A stretch of DNA of 60,931 nucleotides from an uncultured Pelagibacteraceae bacterium (GCA_902515985.1 CABXWY010000007.1:1-60931); one strand, 5' to 3'. Counted from the stretch's first letter, positions 44,410-54,459 are shown. Notes: a model not told the origin generated them from the letters alone. Translations and numbers: made by a program.

Positions 44410-45718
44410 CTATATTCAACCTTTTTGTTAAACTTATCGTAAAAAAATTTCTTTCTACATCATAGTTAACTATATTTGAACTTACATCAGAGTTTTTTAA
44501 ATTTAAAGAATAAAAAATACTATTATCAGAATTTATTCTACTCACAAAAGGTAGTATTTGGTTGATTTGTCCACTTAGAGATAGAGATGTAACCAAACTT
44601 TCATCACTTCTTAAAATTTTACTACTTATAAACGACTCTCTTTCCTCATAATCATTTTCTAAATATGTACTCGTTAAATTAAAAGTTCCAATTGGATATA
44701 TTTGTGAATATGAAAGACTGATACCTTTTGAGTAATAGGTGTCATACTCCTTAAGAGTTTCAGTTCTATTTAAAATTAATCGGCTACCTAATTGTTTATT
44801 GTTAGAGAAATTGTAATTATGTCTAACAAAACTAGAATAGACATTGCTGTTACTTTCGTTAGCTGAAGGAAATTTTGAATTAGTATTATAAACAGTATCT
44901 GAAAAGGCCAATGAATAATTAATATTATTTTTTTCATTTAGAATTAAAGTATTATTTATTCCTGCACCAACTGATTGATAATCTTCTTGTCCTGTATAGT
45001 TCGGTTTTGTCCAGTATAGGTATGGGGAGGTGTAATGGTTTCCAAACATTTTAAAATAACTTAAAGAGGTCGATAAAATATCATTGTCGCCTTTAACTTT
45101 TTTATCAACATCATTTATATCGGCACCAAGATTTATAAAAAATGATGAACTATCATCAATATTTTTTCCTAATGTAATTGATGCAGCTCTTTTTCTAGTT
45201 CTGTCAGCTTTAACAATTATAGATCTATCTACGAATGGATATGCTTGTAGAACATTTCCTTGCATGATCTTTTTATTCTTTGTTACTCCACTGATATTAT
45301 TTTCTTTTGTCTGAGCATAAGTTAAATCTAAATATGCAAACCATTTGTTTTCTTTTTTTTCTTTCTTTTTTGTTTTAACTAACAACTCTGCTATAATTTT
45401 TTTTGTTTTATCTGACGTGTTTGGATCATTCATCATTGTTCTAACCATTAAATCAACTTTTACTGCTGAGTCCATTTCAATTAAAATTGATAACAAATAT
45501 AATTTAATATCTAGGTTCTCAGGATATAACATGCTAAGTCTTTCTAGAGTTGCTATAGTAAGTTTTAAATTACCTTGCTTTTCCTGTTGCTTGGCATAAT
45601 TAAGATTTAATTCTAAGTCCGATGGATTGTCTAAGATTTCCTCGTAAGTAATATTAATTGCGTAAACGTTCTTTGTAAAAAAAACAAAAATAAGTATTAA
45701 AAAAATTCTAAAGCGCAT
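44396..45718 (-). CDS. TPR + beta-barrel outer-membrane protein (FecR-partner paralog 2)
   Basis: A 440-residue protein with the same layout as 30779-32086: signal peptide (NVYA-INIT), TPR domain about 20-125 (SDLELNLNYAKQQEKQGNL, TLERLSMLYPENLDIKLYLL), and about 300 residues of beta strands ending FFTISLTKRLNIDVVK. The helical repeats of the two proteins are nearly superimposable, while the barrels have diverged. Followed by FecR and a secreted protein with overlapping or abutting ends, so a three-gene operon. Starts 13 nt after the pilD stop. Confidence 0.75.
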   Translation of the reverse strand: MRFRIFLILIFVFFTKNVYAINITYEEILDNPSDLELNLNYAKQQEKQGNLKLTIATLERLSMLYPENLDIKLYLLSILIEMDSAVKVDLMVRTMMNDPNTSDKTKKIIAELLVKTKKKEKKENKWFAYLDLTYAQTKENNISGVTKNKKIMQGNVLQAYPFVDRSIIVKADRTRKRAASITLGKNIDDSSSFFINLGADINDVDKKVKGDNDILSTSLSYFKMFGNHYTSPYLYWTKPNYTGQEDYQSVGAGINNTLILNEKNNINYSLAFSDTVYNTNSKFPSANESNSNVYSSFVRHNYNFSNNKQLGSRLILNRTETLKEYDTYYSKGISLSYSQIYPIGTFNLTSTYLENDYEERESFISSKILRSDESLVTSLSLSGQINQILPFVSRINSDNSIFYSLNLKNSDVSSNIVNYDVERNFFTISLTKRLNIDVVK

Positions 45719-45731
45719 ATGATTTTTATAT

Positions 45732-46502
45732 TTAAAGATTAAATATAGCGAATTTTATAAAATTACCAAATGTTATAAATATCACACAACCTATAATTAA
45801 AAAGGGACCAAAAGGAATCTCGGCAGAAAGATTTCTGCTTTTATTTATTAATGATGGAGCAACTGTTGCTAATGCAACTAAAGAAGAAAAAAAAATAACA
45901 ATTGGAATACTCACCCAGCCAAACCAAAACCCTATCGCAGATAATAATTTTGCATCTCCAAGCCCCATGCCTTCCTTATTCCTTATTTTTTTGTACAAAA
46001 ATATAATTGACCATATAATAAAGTAACCAAATACTCCTCCGATTAGAGAGTTTATATAATTAGGAAATAATTCTTGGTTTAAATTTGGGTCAAATGATTT
46101 AACAAATCCAATAAACATCAAAGGAAAGGTAAGCTCATTAGGTATTATATAATGTTTAAGGTCAATAAAGAAAATTATTACAAAAAAAACCGTTAATATA
46201 AGAAGTAATAATGTTGTTACCGAAAAACCATAGATAAAGTAAATAAAAGTAAATATCGAAGCAGTTAAAAGCTCCACAATAAAATACTGTGAACTTATTC
46301 TAAAATCTCCACATCTGCATTTTGCCTTTAACAAAATAAAGGAAATAAGTGGAATATTATCAAACCATTTAATTTTTTTTTTGCATCCTGGACAATAAGA
46401 ACGATCAAATACAACACTTTCATTTTTTGGTAGCCTGTAAATACAAACATTTGAAAAACTACCCCAAAGACTTCCTAGAATAAAAAAAAAAATTAAGAAC
46501 AC
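45732..46502 (-). CDS. pilD: Prepilin peptidase PilD
   Basis: A 256-residue membrane aspartyl protease/methyltransferase. The start is GTG at 46502 (GSLWGSFSNVCIYRLP follows). Seen: the zinc-binding CPGC...CRCG pairs at 39-62, the first catalytic Asp in FIDLKHYIIPNE, and the second in the GxGD motif GMGLGDAKLL; eight TM helices. It cleaves and N-methylates the leaders of all the pilins here. The first gene of the pilD-OMP-FecR-secreted protein run. Confidence 0.93.
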   Translation of the reverse strand: MFLIFFFILGSLWGSFSNVCIYRLPKNESVVFDRSYCPGCKKKIKWFDNIPLISFILLKAKCRCGDFRISSQYFIVELLTASIFTFIYFIYGFSVTTLLLLILTVFFVIIFFIDLKHYIIPNELTFPLMFIGFVKSFDPNLNQELFPNYINSLIGGVFGYFIIWSIIFLYKKIRNKEGMGLGDAKLLSAIGFWFGWVSIPIVIFFSSLVALATVAPSLINKSRNLSAEIPFGPFLIIGCVIFITFGNFIKFAIFNL

Positions 46503-46649
46503 TAATCAAATCTTAAATTGTGAAGTAAAATTCAAAATCCCATCAATACAATATTGAACAAATACTATAGCATCTTGGATGTGAAGGTAGAAACCTGGTG
46601 AATTAATTATTATTTCCATGCTTGTTAAAAATATCAAAAAAGCATTAGA

Positions 46650-47951
46650 ATGCCAAATATAAAAATGTTTTTTAAATCTAATAAAACCGAAATAAAAAAA
46701 GAAGATTCATCTAAAACTCAAGACTTAGCTATCATTACACAAATGAACCAAGAGTTTGCAACATCTCTTGATTTAAATGAAACTTTGCAAACAGCTCTTG
46801 AAGTAATTATAAAAAGATTAAATGCTCAGGCAGCAAATATATTTTTGATCGAAGATAAAAAACAAGTTTTCCAATGTATTGCATCTAAATACCAATCTTA
46901 TCTTGATGAATACGAAATACCTTTAACTCAAGGTGTCATGGGTAAAGCAGTTTTGCAAAAAAAATGTATTAGAGTTGGGGATGTTAGAAAAGATGTAAGA
47001 GAAATTGCAGAGTTTTATTTTGATTTAGATAATAAAACTAATTTTACTACATACTCTGTTTTATGTTCACCTCTTATAGCAGCCAATGAATGTATAGGTG
47101 TAATTCATTGTTTAAATAAGAAAACAAATACAAAACTTTTTGAAGAAGGAGATAGACAATTATTAGAAACTTTATCTGCACCTGCCGCTTTAGCAATTAG
47201 AAATGCAAAGATGGCTAAAGAACTTATAGAAAAGAATAGAATGCAAAAAGAAATAGAAATTGTTGGTGAAATTCAAAAATCTTTATTATCAAAAAATAAG
47301 AATGAAAATTTTCCAATTGCTGGAATAAATATTCCTGCAAAAGTTGTATCAGGTGACTTTTATAATTTTTCAGAATTAGGAGATGGAAGATATGGTTTTG
47401 GTGTTGCAGATGTGTCTGGTAAAGGAATTAAATCCTCTCTACTTATGTCCAAAGCATCAAGTCTATATAGGTGCCTTAGTAAAACAATTTTTTCAGCCGC
47501 AGATCTTTTAAATTTATTAAATAAAGAGATATGTGAAACCGCTGCAAGAGGTATGTTTGTAACAATGTTAATTGGAATTTACGACAGTGTAAAAAAGGAA
47601 TTGCTTTTGGCAAACGCAGGACATGAACCGCCATTAATTTATTCAAAAGATGGAAAGTTTACTAACTTCACAGAAGCGGGTCCACCTTTGGGGATTATGC
47701 CGAAGATTAATTATAAAGAGGCTAGTATAAAATTTGCAGATAGTTCCATGTATATATTCACTGATGGAATTACTGAGATAAAGGATCCATCAGGTGAAAT
47801 GTTAGGAGCAGAAGGTTTCCAAGACTATATAGTAAAGTATAAAGACAAACACAATAATGTACGATTGAAGATAATAGTAGAAGATATTATTAAATCTGGC
47901 AAAATTCAGAAAGATGATCTCACAATCGTCGTAATAGATTCTTTAAAATGA
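46650..47951 (+). CDS. GAF-domain SpoIIE-type (PP2C) serine phosphatase
   Basis: A 433-residue cytoplasmic protein: GAF domain about 40-200 (QGVMGKAVLQKKCIRVGDV, GVIHCLNKK), a helical linker (EKNRMQKEIEIVGEIQKSLL) and a SpoIIE/PP2C domain about 235-430 with metal-binding motifs SGDFYN, DVSGKG, TDGITE and DDLT. A predicted phosphatase for the STAS protein at 33419, complementing the membrane CHASE2 phosphatase at 26934. Same domain architecture as RsbP/RsbU-class regulators. Overlaps the following small gene by ATGA. Confidence 0.9.
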   Translation: MPNIKMFFKSNKTEIKKEDSSKTQDLAIITQMNQEFATSLDLNETLQTALEVIIKRLNAQAANIFLIEDKKQVFQCIASKYQSYLDEYEIPLTQGVMGKAVLQKKCIRVGDVRKDVREIAEFYFDLDNKTNFTTYSVLCSPLIAANECIGVIHCLNKKTNTKLFEEGDRQLLETLSAPAALAIRNAKMAKELIEKNRMQKEIEIVGEIQKSLLSKNKNENFPIAGINIPAKVVSGDFYNFSELGDGRYGFGVADVSGKGIKSSLLMSKASSLYRCLSKTIFSAADLLNLLNKEICETAARGMFVTMLIGIYDSVKKELLLANAGHEPPLIYSKDGKFTNFTEAGPPLGIMPKINYKEASIKFADSSMYIFTDGITEIKDPSGEMLGAEGFQDYIVKYKDKHNNVRLKIIVEDIIKSGKIQKDDLTIVVIDSLK

Positions 47952-48244
47952 AATCATTAATGGTATTTGTTGCAGTGATAATTTCCACAGTTTTATATTG
48001 GACAACTTCAAATGTTTGCAAATATAATTTTGCAATAGATAAAAAAACAAATATTTTAAACATTATTACTGAAGAAATAGATCCAACAATACCAAAAGCA
48101 AAAGTATACTACTACAAAGAACTAAATTGTAGTGGCGTCGAGTTAGATTGGGACATAGAAAGAGTTATCAAAAACTTAGAAACTGTCAGTGTACTTGTCT
48201 ATCAATCCCTCACCACAGACATCACAGGTAGACCTCTCAAATAA
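47948..48244 (+). CDS. Small membrane-anchored or exported protein of unknown function
   Basis: A 98-residue protein with an N-terminal hydrophobic helix (LMVFVAVIISTVLYW) followed by a mixed domain with two cysteines (NVCKYNF, ELNCSG). No family recognised. ATGA overlap with the GAF-phosphatase gene shows translational coupling, so it may belong to the same signalling step. It is convergent with the pilY1 gene, 23 nt apart. Confidence 0.55.
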   Translation: MKSLMVFVAVIISTVLYWTTSNVCKYNFAIDKKTNILNIITEEIDPTIPKAKVYYYKELNCSGVELDWDIERVIKNLETVSVLVYQSLTTDITGRPLK

Positions 48245-48267
48245 TTTAAATAATTTTTTAAGCAAAA

Positions 48268-51200
48268 TTAGAAATTTTCTCTCCATGATCTTTTAAAAGA
48301 TCTAAATTCTGTATCAGATGCTAAAATTCTAATTAAAGTTTCTTCAGTATCAGATGGTCCTGCTAAATTTGCAAACATGCTATCACCAAATACAACAAGT
48401 TTTGACAATATACCTGCCCCGACATTATAACAGTCCCCTTCTGGTACTTCTCCCCCTGGATCTATACCTTGAGTGTCAAGATATCCACACTCATCATTAT
48501 ATGCGCAAACATATGCATTACCAAGACTGCATGCATTTTCATTATTTGGCTCGTAAATTGGAAAATAAACTTTTCCTCTATAAACAGTTGGACCTGCTGA
48601 AGTTTTTCTAAATGTATTTTGGGTATTATCTAGTGATAGACCATCAGCATTACCTAAATGATATCTCCATGCAATATCGTTTAATCCAACTTCACAAACT
48701 GGTGTAAAGGTACCTGTTGTATTAACACACAGTGTGCTTGAATCACCATCTATAATAGGTGCTGCAGCTAATCCAGCAATAGCTTTTGCAATAAAATTAT
48801 TTTCATTATATATAATTTCAGTAGTAGGTCCAAAGTCAGGAAAATCTAGATCTTTAACTCCGTAAACAATATTATCCATATCTGCAGCACCTGTACTGGG
48901 GTTTACTGTATCTGCAATCCTGTTGAAATTACCTGTTCCACCAAATAACCAAAGATTGTTTGTTGTAGTTCCAATTGTAGCATCCATCTCAAAAAAGTTA
49001 TACCTTACGTTATTAAAATTTGATCTTAAGTTCATGATTGTCTTTTGATCAAAAAGTTTTCCCTCTGAAGTAAAATTTAATTTTGTAATCTTTCCCTCTA
49101 AATCATTTACATAAACCATTGCGCCACGCCAATTAGCGTCTGTATTGTCGGCAGTAATAACTATTGGGCTGGCTGGTATAGAATTTGTAATGGGACTACC
49201 CTGAGAAAATGTTCCTTCAGCTGCACTTCCCATTTTTGAATAATCTGAATCGCTGTCTAATATTGTTATTGGGCCGTCTGTTATTAATTTTCCTGCATCA
49301 TGGCCATATAAAAGAGGATCATCATTCTCATCAGCACCTCCCTCAAGATCAATAGCATAAACTCCTGACCCTAAACAAAAATTACCAGCACCCATTCCTC
49401 CACCCATTACTGCAACATATCTATCATTCATTATATTATCACTATCAGGAAGAGGAGTTCTGAATATTCTTGGAGTTGACCAAGTTTCTCCCAATGCACT
49501 ATAATCAAATTTTATATTATCAGTTCCTGCACTCTTGCAATCAGTTTCTATTTTAAATACAGTTGTTGCTGTATCTGTTGCTCCAGCGTTATAAGTTCTT
49601 TCATCTGAAAAGGATATATGTAACTCGTTACCAAGCTGTTCTGCCAATACTCCAGTTAATTCTTCCCATTCACCACCACTTTTTTGAGAGATGGTAAGAT
49701 GACCCTCTTTAACAGTTTTATCTGCATTAAGGTGTTCTTCTGGGATTATTGTATCAAATACAAATGTAGTATCAGTGAAACATGAATTAGTCCCTTTATC
49801 TCGAAAATCTCCGTCATCAGTGTCTTCATTTCCGATACAAGCTGCAACCTCATCTCTTTTGGTAGTTGTTGCGCCTGTATCATCTGCAGCTAAATCTTCT
49901 TCTTCTGCAGTTTTATATACATCAACAGCCTTTTTTGCCTCGAGAGAATCCTCAATAATTAATTTAAATCTTGTATAAGGTAGTCTTGAAATAAGTCCAT
50001 TATGATCAACTCTTATCACTTCATTATTATAAGAGTCGTTAAAGATTGAGAACATATGCAGTGGTCCACTTCCAGGGCTTCTATCACCATCGTCGCCTAC
50101 AGCACCCTCCTGAAGAATTGGATTAGTTATATCGAGAACAGAAAATCCAGCTCCACCTCGACCGTAAGTAGCAAATAATAAAGTTCTCCATGTTTTGCGG
50201 TCCTCATATTCTTCACCAGACGTGGTTAGTCCTTTAATAAATACATCATGTACCACTGGCGAACCATCTACTCCAAAAATTGCATTTGTACCACTAACTG
50301 TTTCAGATCCATCTTCAAAGGCTCCCTCATAGTTAGTGTTTACAACTAATGGCAATTGAGCTGCTATCATTGGTGGAATAAAAGCCCACTCTTCACTACC
50401 ACGTACACCTTCATCGCCTTCAGCTCTAAAAGCATGCAACATTCCACCATTTGATCCTGCGTAAACAATTTTAGGTCTATTTAGTTTAGCTCTTTTAAAC
50501 TCAGCATAGCCTTGTGTTGATCTCCAATAGGCTTCTTGATTGTTTTTGGTAAAAGTTGTATTCGCGTTAGGTTCTCCTACTTCAACAAGTTGGGAGTGAT
50601 AAATGTCTGCTAGCATTGATGATTTTGCGTCGGGACCCATATCCCAATTTCTATCATCATAAATGTTGCATCCTCCCTTATAATCAAAATAATCTTTGCC
50701 TCTTACAAAATTTATTAAACCTTTAATATCATCAAGATTACCATCTGCTACATCGCCTACACCTGCACAAGTCGTATTGCTATTATGAAAATCTCTAACT
50801 AAATTTCCATTTGCTTCAAATAAAGTATTTATCGCAACATAATTTTCTTCCTGCCAATTATTCCAAAAACCAACATAATTACTATTTCCGCCTGTACTTT
50901 CTAATGGTGTCCATATATTTCGTACTGATGATCCTAGTTCTTTCATCACCTCTCCCGCATCCCAATTCTGTCCATATTCAGGACTATGATAAATCACATC
51001 GTTTTCTATAGTTTTTCTTAAAAGTTTACCTTTCCATTCTCCTCTTTGGACATAATCAAATTGTGCTTGATATATTGATCCACCTTCCTCAAGTGTTGCT
51101 GTAATTGATGGAGCGGAAAAAGATAATCTTTCTGCAATTATTTGTCTAATTTTTGATTCAATTTCGGTTTTTAAATCGCTTGGTGTATTTGCTCCAATTG

Positions 51201-53187
51201 CTTTTTCACAATTGGTTGAATTATCAAGACCTTCATATGTATTTGGGTTTACATCTTGGTCGTAGGTGCCGGGTTGATCACAAGATCCTGCTCTCGCCAA
51301 TCTATCAAATATCGGTTTTGCACGCACGTTATCGTAAGATCCGCCATACCCAACCATAAGTGTCTTTACATCATCATCTGGTTTTGACGAGTCGGCGCCA
51401 TGTCTAAGAGTATGCAGTGTATTAAATGCAGTGCTCGCATTCCTTATATGGCCATCGCTTATAACAATTACGTAATTTAATTGACAAGGTAAATCTGGAT
51501 CTATCATTTTTACAGTTGTATCCTCAAAATAATCTTTAGCCATTTGTGAAAATGCATTTCCATCTGTCCCCCACGCCATGGTTAATCCATCAAGCTTGTC
51601 CAAGATTTTTTCAGCACCAGATGGACTAACTCCTACTTCTATACAATAATCTAAAAGGCAAGGATCTGAAACTCCATCTACTCGTGTTCCATTCCAACCA
51701 TCATAATAAAGACAATCATTTTCGTAATGACAATAAACTTGTCCACCATAACTACTACGATTTGGAAAGCCAAATCTATTATGTTGATCGAACATTCCAG
51801 AATTCCAATGACCAAAACCAAAATTTGCGCCAGCTTTTAAGGAACTATCTGTTACTATTGCTTCAATTGCATCTATAGCTCCATCAAATTTTGAAATTAT
51901 TTGGCTAAAATATTGTGAATGCCATGCGGTATCTCTATTAGCTGTTGTAAATAACGATTTAGAAAATTTTTGAAGAGAATAATTTCTATCACCTACGAGA
52001 ATTGAATTTTTATCAGCGCTTACAGAAATATTATTATTCGCATAAGATTGACTTGCCGCCCTACCAGGATTGTTAAGTAAAACATCTGCAGCAGATACTG
52101 TCCCAGGATCTCCCTCATTATTATCTAAGCCATATTTTCCAATTGATGCATCTAAACTTACAGTATATGTGTCTGGATTAACTTGAATTCTTTGAATATT
52201 GTGAGACCAAACACTTGTAGTGTAAATTACATTACTTTCATCCCTTGAAAATTCTATACCACTAATTCTTGATATTGAGTCACTAAAAGTACTTCTTTGT
52301 GCATTAGTACTATCTAAAACTCTGCTCATATGTGGTTCTACCTTCATATGATAATTAGCAGAGGGACAATAGATATCACCATCTTTTTGTAAAGGAAAAA
52401 CCCATAGCCTAGTTAGTCTTGCAAAGTAAATATAATTACCATCATTGCTAATTGTCATCGAGTTAGTTGAATTATCAGATAAAATAGTTTCAATCTCTCC
52501 AGAAAGGTTGCATTTTTTAGAGGCGCCAGTTTCTAAATTTCTCACATACATTTTACCCCGGTTTCTTCCACTATCGTGGGTTCTTCCTGCAGTAAATAAA
52601 ATTTCTTCACCATCTATTTTTCTAACTTCAAGGAATTTTGTCATAGCAATCCCACTACCAATAACGTTGGTAACTACACCACCTTCTTTTACCTTTGACC
52701 ACGCATCTATTCTATTAATGACAGCATCACAAACACCATTACTATTTAGTCTTATAATCTGTCCTCCTTCACCGTAAGTTGCAAACCATATCTCATCATC
52801 TTCGGTTATATCTCCAGCCCAACTTTTATTAGTACCAAATGTTCTGAAAATATCAGGACAATATTGAGTGCCTCTAAACTCTCCTTCTCCATCATTCCAA
52901 GTTCCATCTCTCTTATCTGTTTCAGTGATAAGTTTAAATAATCCTCGATTATTTTCTGACACTACAAAATTTCCATCATTTAGCTCAACTGCCCAATCAA
53001 TTCCTCTAATACCACTTGTTCCCTCAACTGGGTTTCTCATACTTACAGAGCTATCAAGTAAAATTAAAATATTAGCCGGCACATCTCCTTTACCAGATCC
53101 AGGAGGAATTGGTTTTGAATTGATGTTTGATGTAAAAGTTATAAAGAAAAAAATTACCGTTAAAATTATTTTAAAAAAATATTTCAT
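48268..53187 (-). CDS. pilY1: Type IV pilus tip adhesin/assembly protein PilY1 with interrupted VWA domain
   Basis: A 1639-residue secreted protein from ATG 53187; a start 6 codons upstream is less likely. Signal peptide to about 24. A MIDAS-like DSSVSM (Asp45, Ser47, Ser49) begins a von Willebrand A fold. About 375 residues of WD/NHL-like propeller repeats then intervene before the VWA fold resumes near 430 (KFDGAIDAIEAIV) and 575 (YVIVISDGHI). From about 900 the PilC/PilY1 beta-propeller appears with VYAGSNGGMLHAF. The C-terminus ends RSFKRSWREN, as PilY1 proteins do. It acts at the pilus tip and controls retraction in other species. The last gene of the minor-pilin operon. Confidence 0.88.
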   Translation of the reverse strand: MKYFFKIILTVIFFFITFTSNINSKPIPPGSGKGDVPANILILLDSSVSMRNPVEGTSGIRGIDWAVELNDGNFVVSENNRGLFKLITETDKRDGTWNDGEGEFRGTQYCPDIFRTFGTNKSWAGDITEDDEIWFATYGEGGQIIRLNSNGVCDAVINRIDAWSKVKEGGVVTNVIGSGIAMTKFLEVRKIDGEEILFTAGRTHDSGRNRGKMYVRNLETGASKKCNLSGEIETILSDNSTNSMTISNDGNYIYFARLTRLWVFPLQKDGDIYCPSANYHMKVEPHMSRVLDSTNAQRSTFSDSISRISGIEFSRDESNVIYTTSVWSHNIQRIQVNPDTYTVSLDASIGKYGLDNNEGDPGTVSAADVLLNNPGRAASQSYANNNISVSADKNSILVGDRNYSLQKFSKSLFTTANRDTAWHSQYFSQIISKFDGAIDAIEAIVTDSSLKAGANFGFGHWNSGMFDQHNRFGFPNRSSYGGQVYCHYENDCLYYDGWNGTRVDGVSDPCLLDYCIEVGVSPSGAEKILDKLDGLTMAWGTDGNAFSQMAKDYFEDTTVKMIDPDLPCQLNYVIVISDGHIRNASTAFNTLHTLRHGADSSKPDDDVKTLMVGYGGSYDNVRAKPIFDRLARAGSCDQPGTYDQDVNPNTYEGLDNSTNCEKAIGANTPSDLKTEIESKIRQIIAERLSFSAPSITATLEEGGSIYQAQFDYVQRGEWKGKLLRKTIENDVIYHSPEYGQNWDAGEVMKELGSSVRNIWTPLESTGGNSNYVGFWNNWQEENYVAINTLFEANGNLVRDFHNSNTTCAGVGDVADGNLDDIKGLINFVRGKDYFDYKGGCNIYDDRNWDMGPDAKSSMLADIYHSQLVEVGEPNANTTFTKNNQEAYWRSTQGYAEFKRAKLNRPKIVYAGSNGGMLHAFRAEGDEGVRGSEEWAFIPPMIAAQLPLVVNTNYEGAFEDGSETVSGTNAIFGVDGSPVVHDVFIKGLTTSGEEYEDRKTWRTLLFATYGRGGAGFSVLDITNPILQEGAVGDDGDRSPGSGPLHMFSIFNDSYNNEVIRVDHNGLISRLPYTRFKLIIEDSLEAKKAVDVYKTAEEEDLAADDTGATTTKRDEVAACIGNEDTDDGDFRDKGTNSCFTDTTFVFDTIIPEEHLNADKTVKEGHLTISQKSGGEWEELTGVLAEQLGNELHISFSDERTYNAGATDTATTVFKIETDCKSAGTDNIKFDYSALGETWSTPRIFRTPLPDSDNIMNDRYVAVMGGGMGAGNFCLGSGVYAIDLEGGADENDDPLLYGHDAGKLITDGPITILDSDSDYSKMGSAAEGTFSQGSPITNSIPASPIVITADNTDANWRGAMVYVNDLEGKITKLNFTSEGKLFDQKTIMNLRSNFNNVRYNFFEMDATIGTTTNNLWLFGGTGNFNRIADTVNPSTGAADMDNIVYGVKDLDFPDFGPTTEIIYNENNFIAKAIAGLAAAPIIDGDSSTLCVNTTGTFTPVCEVGLNDIAWRYHLGNADGLSLDNTQNTFRKTSAGPTVYRGKVYFPIYEPNNENACSLGNAYVCAYNDECGYLDTQGIDPGGEVPEGDCYNVGAGILSKLVVFGDSMFANLAGPSDTEETLIRILASDTEFRSFKRSWRENF

Positions 53188-53188
53188 A

Positions 53189-53749
53189 TTAGTTTGGAAA
53201 AACATTAACTTCCTCCATTTCTAAAATAACATCAAAATATTTAGGACTTGTTACTACAACTCCTTCATTGATTTCACCATCTAATTTCTTAATTTTATAA
53301 TAATAAATTTGTTTATTTCCTATATTCCAAAATTTATATCCAGGCCAATTTTTATCTTCGGTATCAATTTTTCCAAAATTTGATTGAACATATTGATTTA
53401 AAGCATCCTCTTTTATCAAATCATCATTTTTTGACATCAAAGGCCCAGTTACTTCAAGCTCAAATGCACCTATTATATTATCAACAATATATACATTCAT
53501 TAATGTATTACCAAAAATATTTATATCCTCACAAAAGCTGGAGGTTTGATCTGTATACTTAGCGATAATAGAAGTTTGTTTCATATTATTTTCATCTTTA
53601 ATATATTGACTTTCAGGCAATTCACCAAATATGTTTTTAATAGATGACTTATTTTCACCTATTCCAATACCTAGAAGATCACATGCATAAGAATTATTAT
53701 GACAGAGGCTTAAAAATAAAATCAATAAAATAAATTTAATTTTTTTCAT
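53189..53749 (-). CDS. Secreted protein of unknown function in minor-pilin operon
   Basis: A 186-residue protein with a signal peptide (HNNSYA-CDLL). The mature part has two cysteines (Cys23 and SSFCEDI) and a compact alpha/beta pattern (GIGIGENKSSIKNIFGELPE, resembling small lipocalin-like or Sel-type assembly proteins only superficially). No family recognised. It lies between PilX and PilY1 with 47 and 1 nt gaps, the slot where other species have PilE or PilY2-type accessory proteins. Confidence 0.6.
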   Translation of the reverse strand: MKKIKFILLILFLSLCHNNSYACDLLGIGIGENKSSIKNIFGELPESQYIKDENNMKQTSIIAKYTDQTSSFCEDINIFGNTLMNVYIVDNIIGAFELEVTGPLMSKNDDLIKEDALNQYVQSNFGKIDTEDKNWPGYKFWNIGNKQIYYYKIKKLDGEINEGVVVTSPKYFDVILEMEEVNVFPN

Positions 53750-53796
53750 ATTTTTTTAAATTTAATTAAAATATTAAAATAGCTCAACATTAAATA

Positions 53797-54459
53797 TTAC
53801 CCTGGTAAAACAACTAAACTTTCTAATGGTATAACCGTTTCATTGGAATCATAAATACCACAAGCATAAATTCTATACGCAGTACCTCTATTTATTACAT
53901 CCAGTGACCCTAAAGCAATACTAGATCCACTCTCAGTAAAATCTGCATTTCCAACATTTTCTATGAAATATTCGTATTTAAATTTATCCAAATAATCTAC
54001 TTCTTTATCGTCAGCGTCAGTTGGATCAGAAAGATTAGATGCTATAAGTGCAGGATATATAATATTTAAGAAACTTCCGTTTTTATGATGAACAAAAACA
54101 TCAGTTAAATTAATAATATTTTTAAAACTTTTATAGCAAACACTATCATTATCAGCTGTGTTGGAATTAGCTGGATGCTTTCCTTTGTTAGCTGGATCTG
54201 CTGGGCCAAGAGATTCATCACCATTTGATGCAATCTCTCTTTTTTTAAGACCTAAATACGTATTAACAAGATATTTCTCAGCCTCAAGTAAAGCTGTTTC
54301 AGCGACATAAAAAGTTTGTTGGTAATGATCGGTATAATTATTACTTCTATGGTCGCTCGATGCGATTACCACTAATGAACCACCCATGAGTGACATTACT
54401 AACAATAGAACTATTGATAGTATTAATGCAAATCCTCTTTTATTATTTTTATTGTTCAC
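53797..54459 (-). CDS. pilX: Minor pilin PilX-like
   Basis: A 220-residue minor pilin. Leader MNNKNNKRG then FALILSIVLLLVMSLMGGSL, lacking Glu5, as is usual for PilX. Then an amphipathic helix with the NYTDHYQQTFYVAETALLEAE segment typical of PilX, and a variable C-terminal domain. Its start overlaps pilW by 11 nt. It is part of the priming complex with PilV, PilW and FimT. Confidence 0.82.
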   Translation of the reverse strand: MNNKNNKRGFALILSIVLLLVMSLMGGSLVVIASSDHRSNNYTDHYQQTFYVAETALLEAEKYLVNTYLGLKKREIASNGDESLGPADPANKGKHPANSNTADNDSVCYKSFKNIINLTDVFVHHKNGSFLNIIYPALIASNLSDPTDADDKEVDYLDKFKYEYFIENVGNADFTESGSSIALGSLDVINRGTAYRIYACGIYDSNETVIPLESLVVLPG

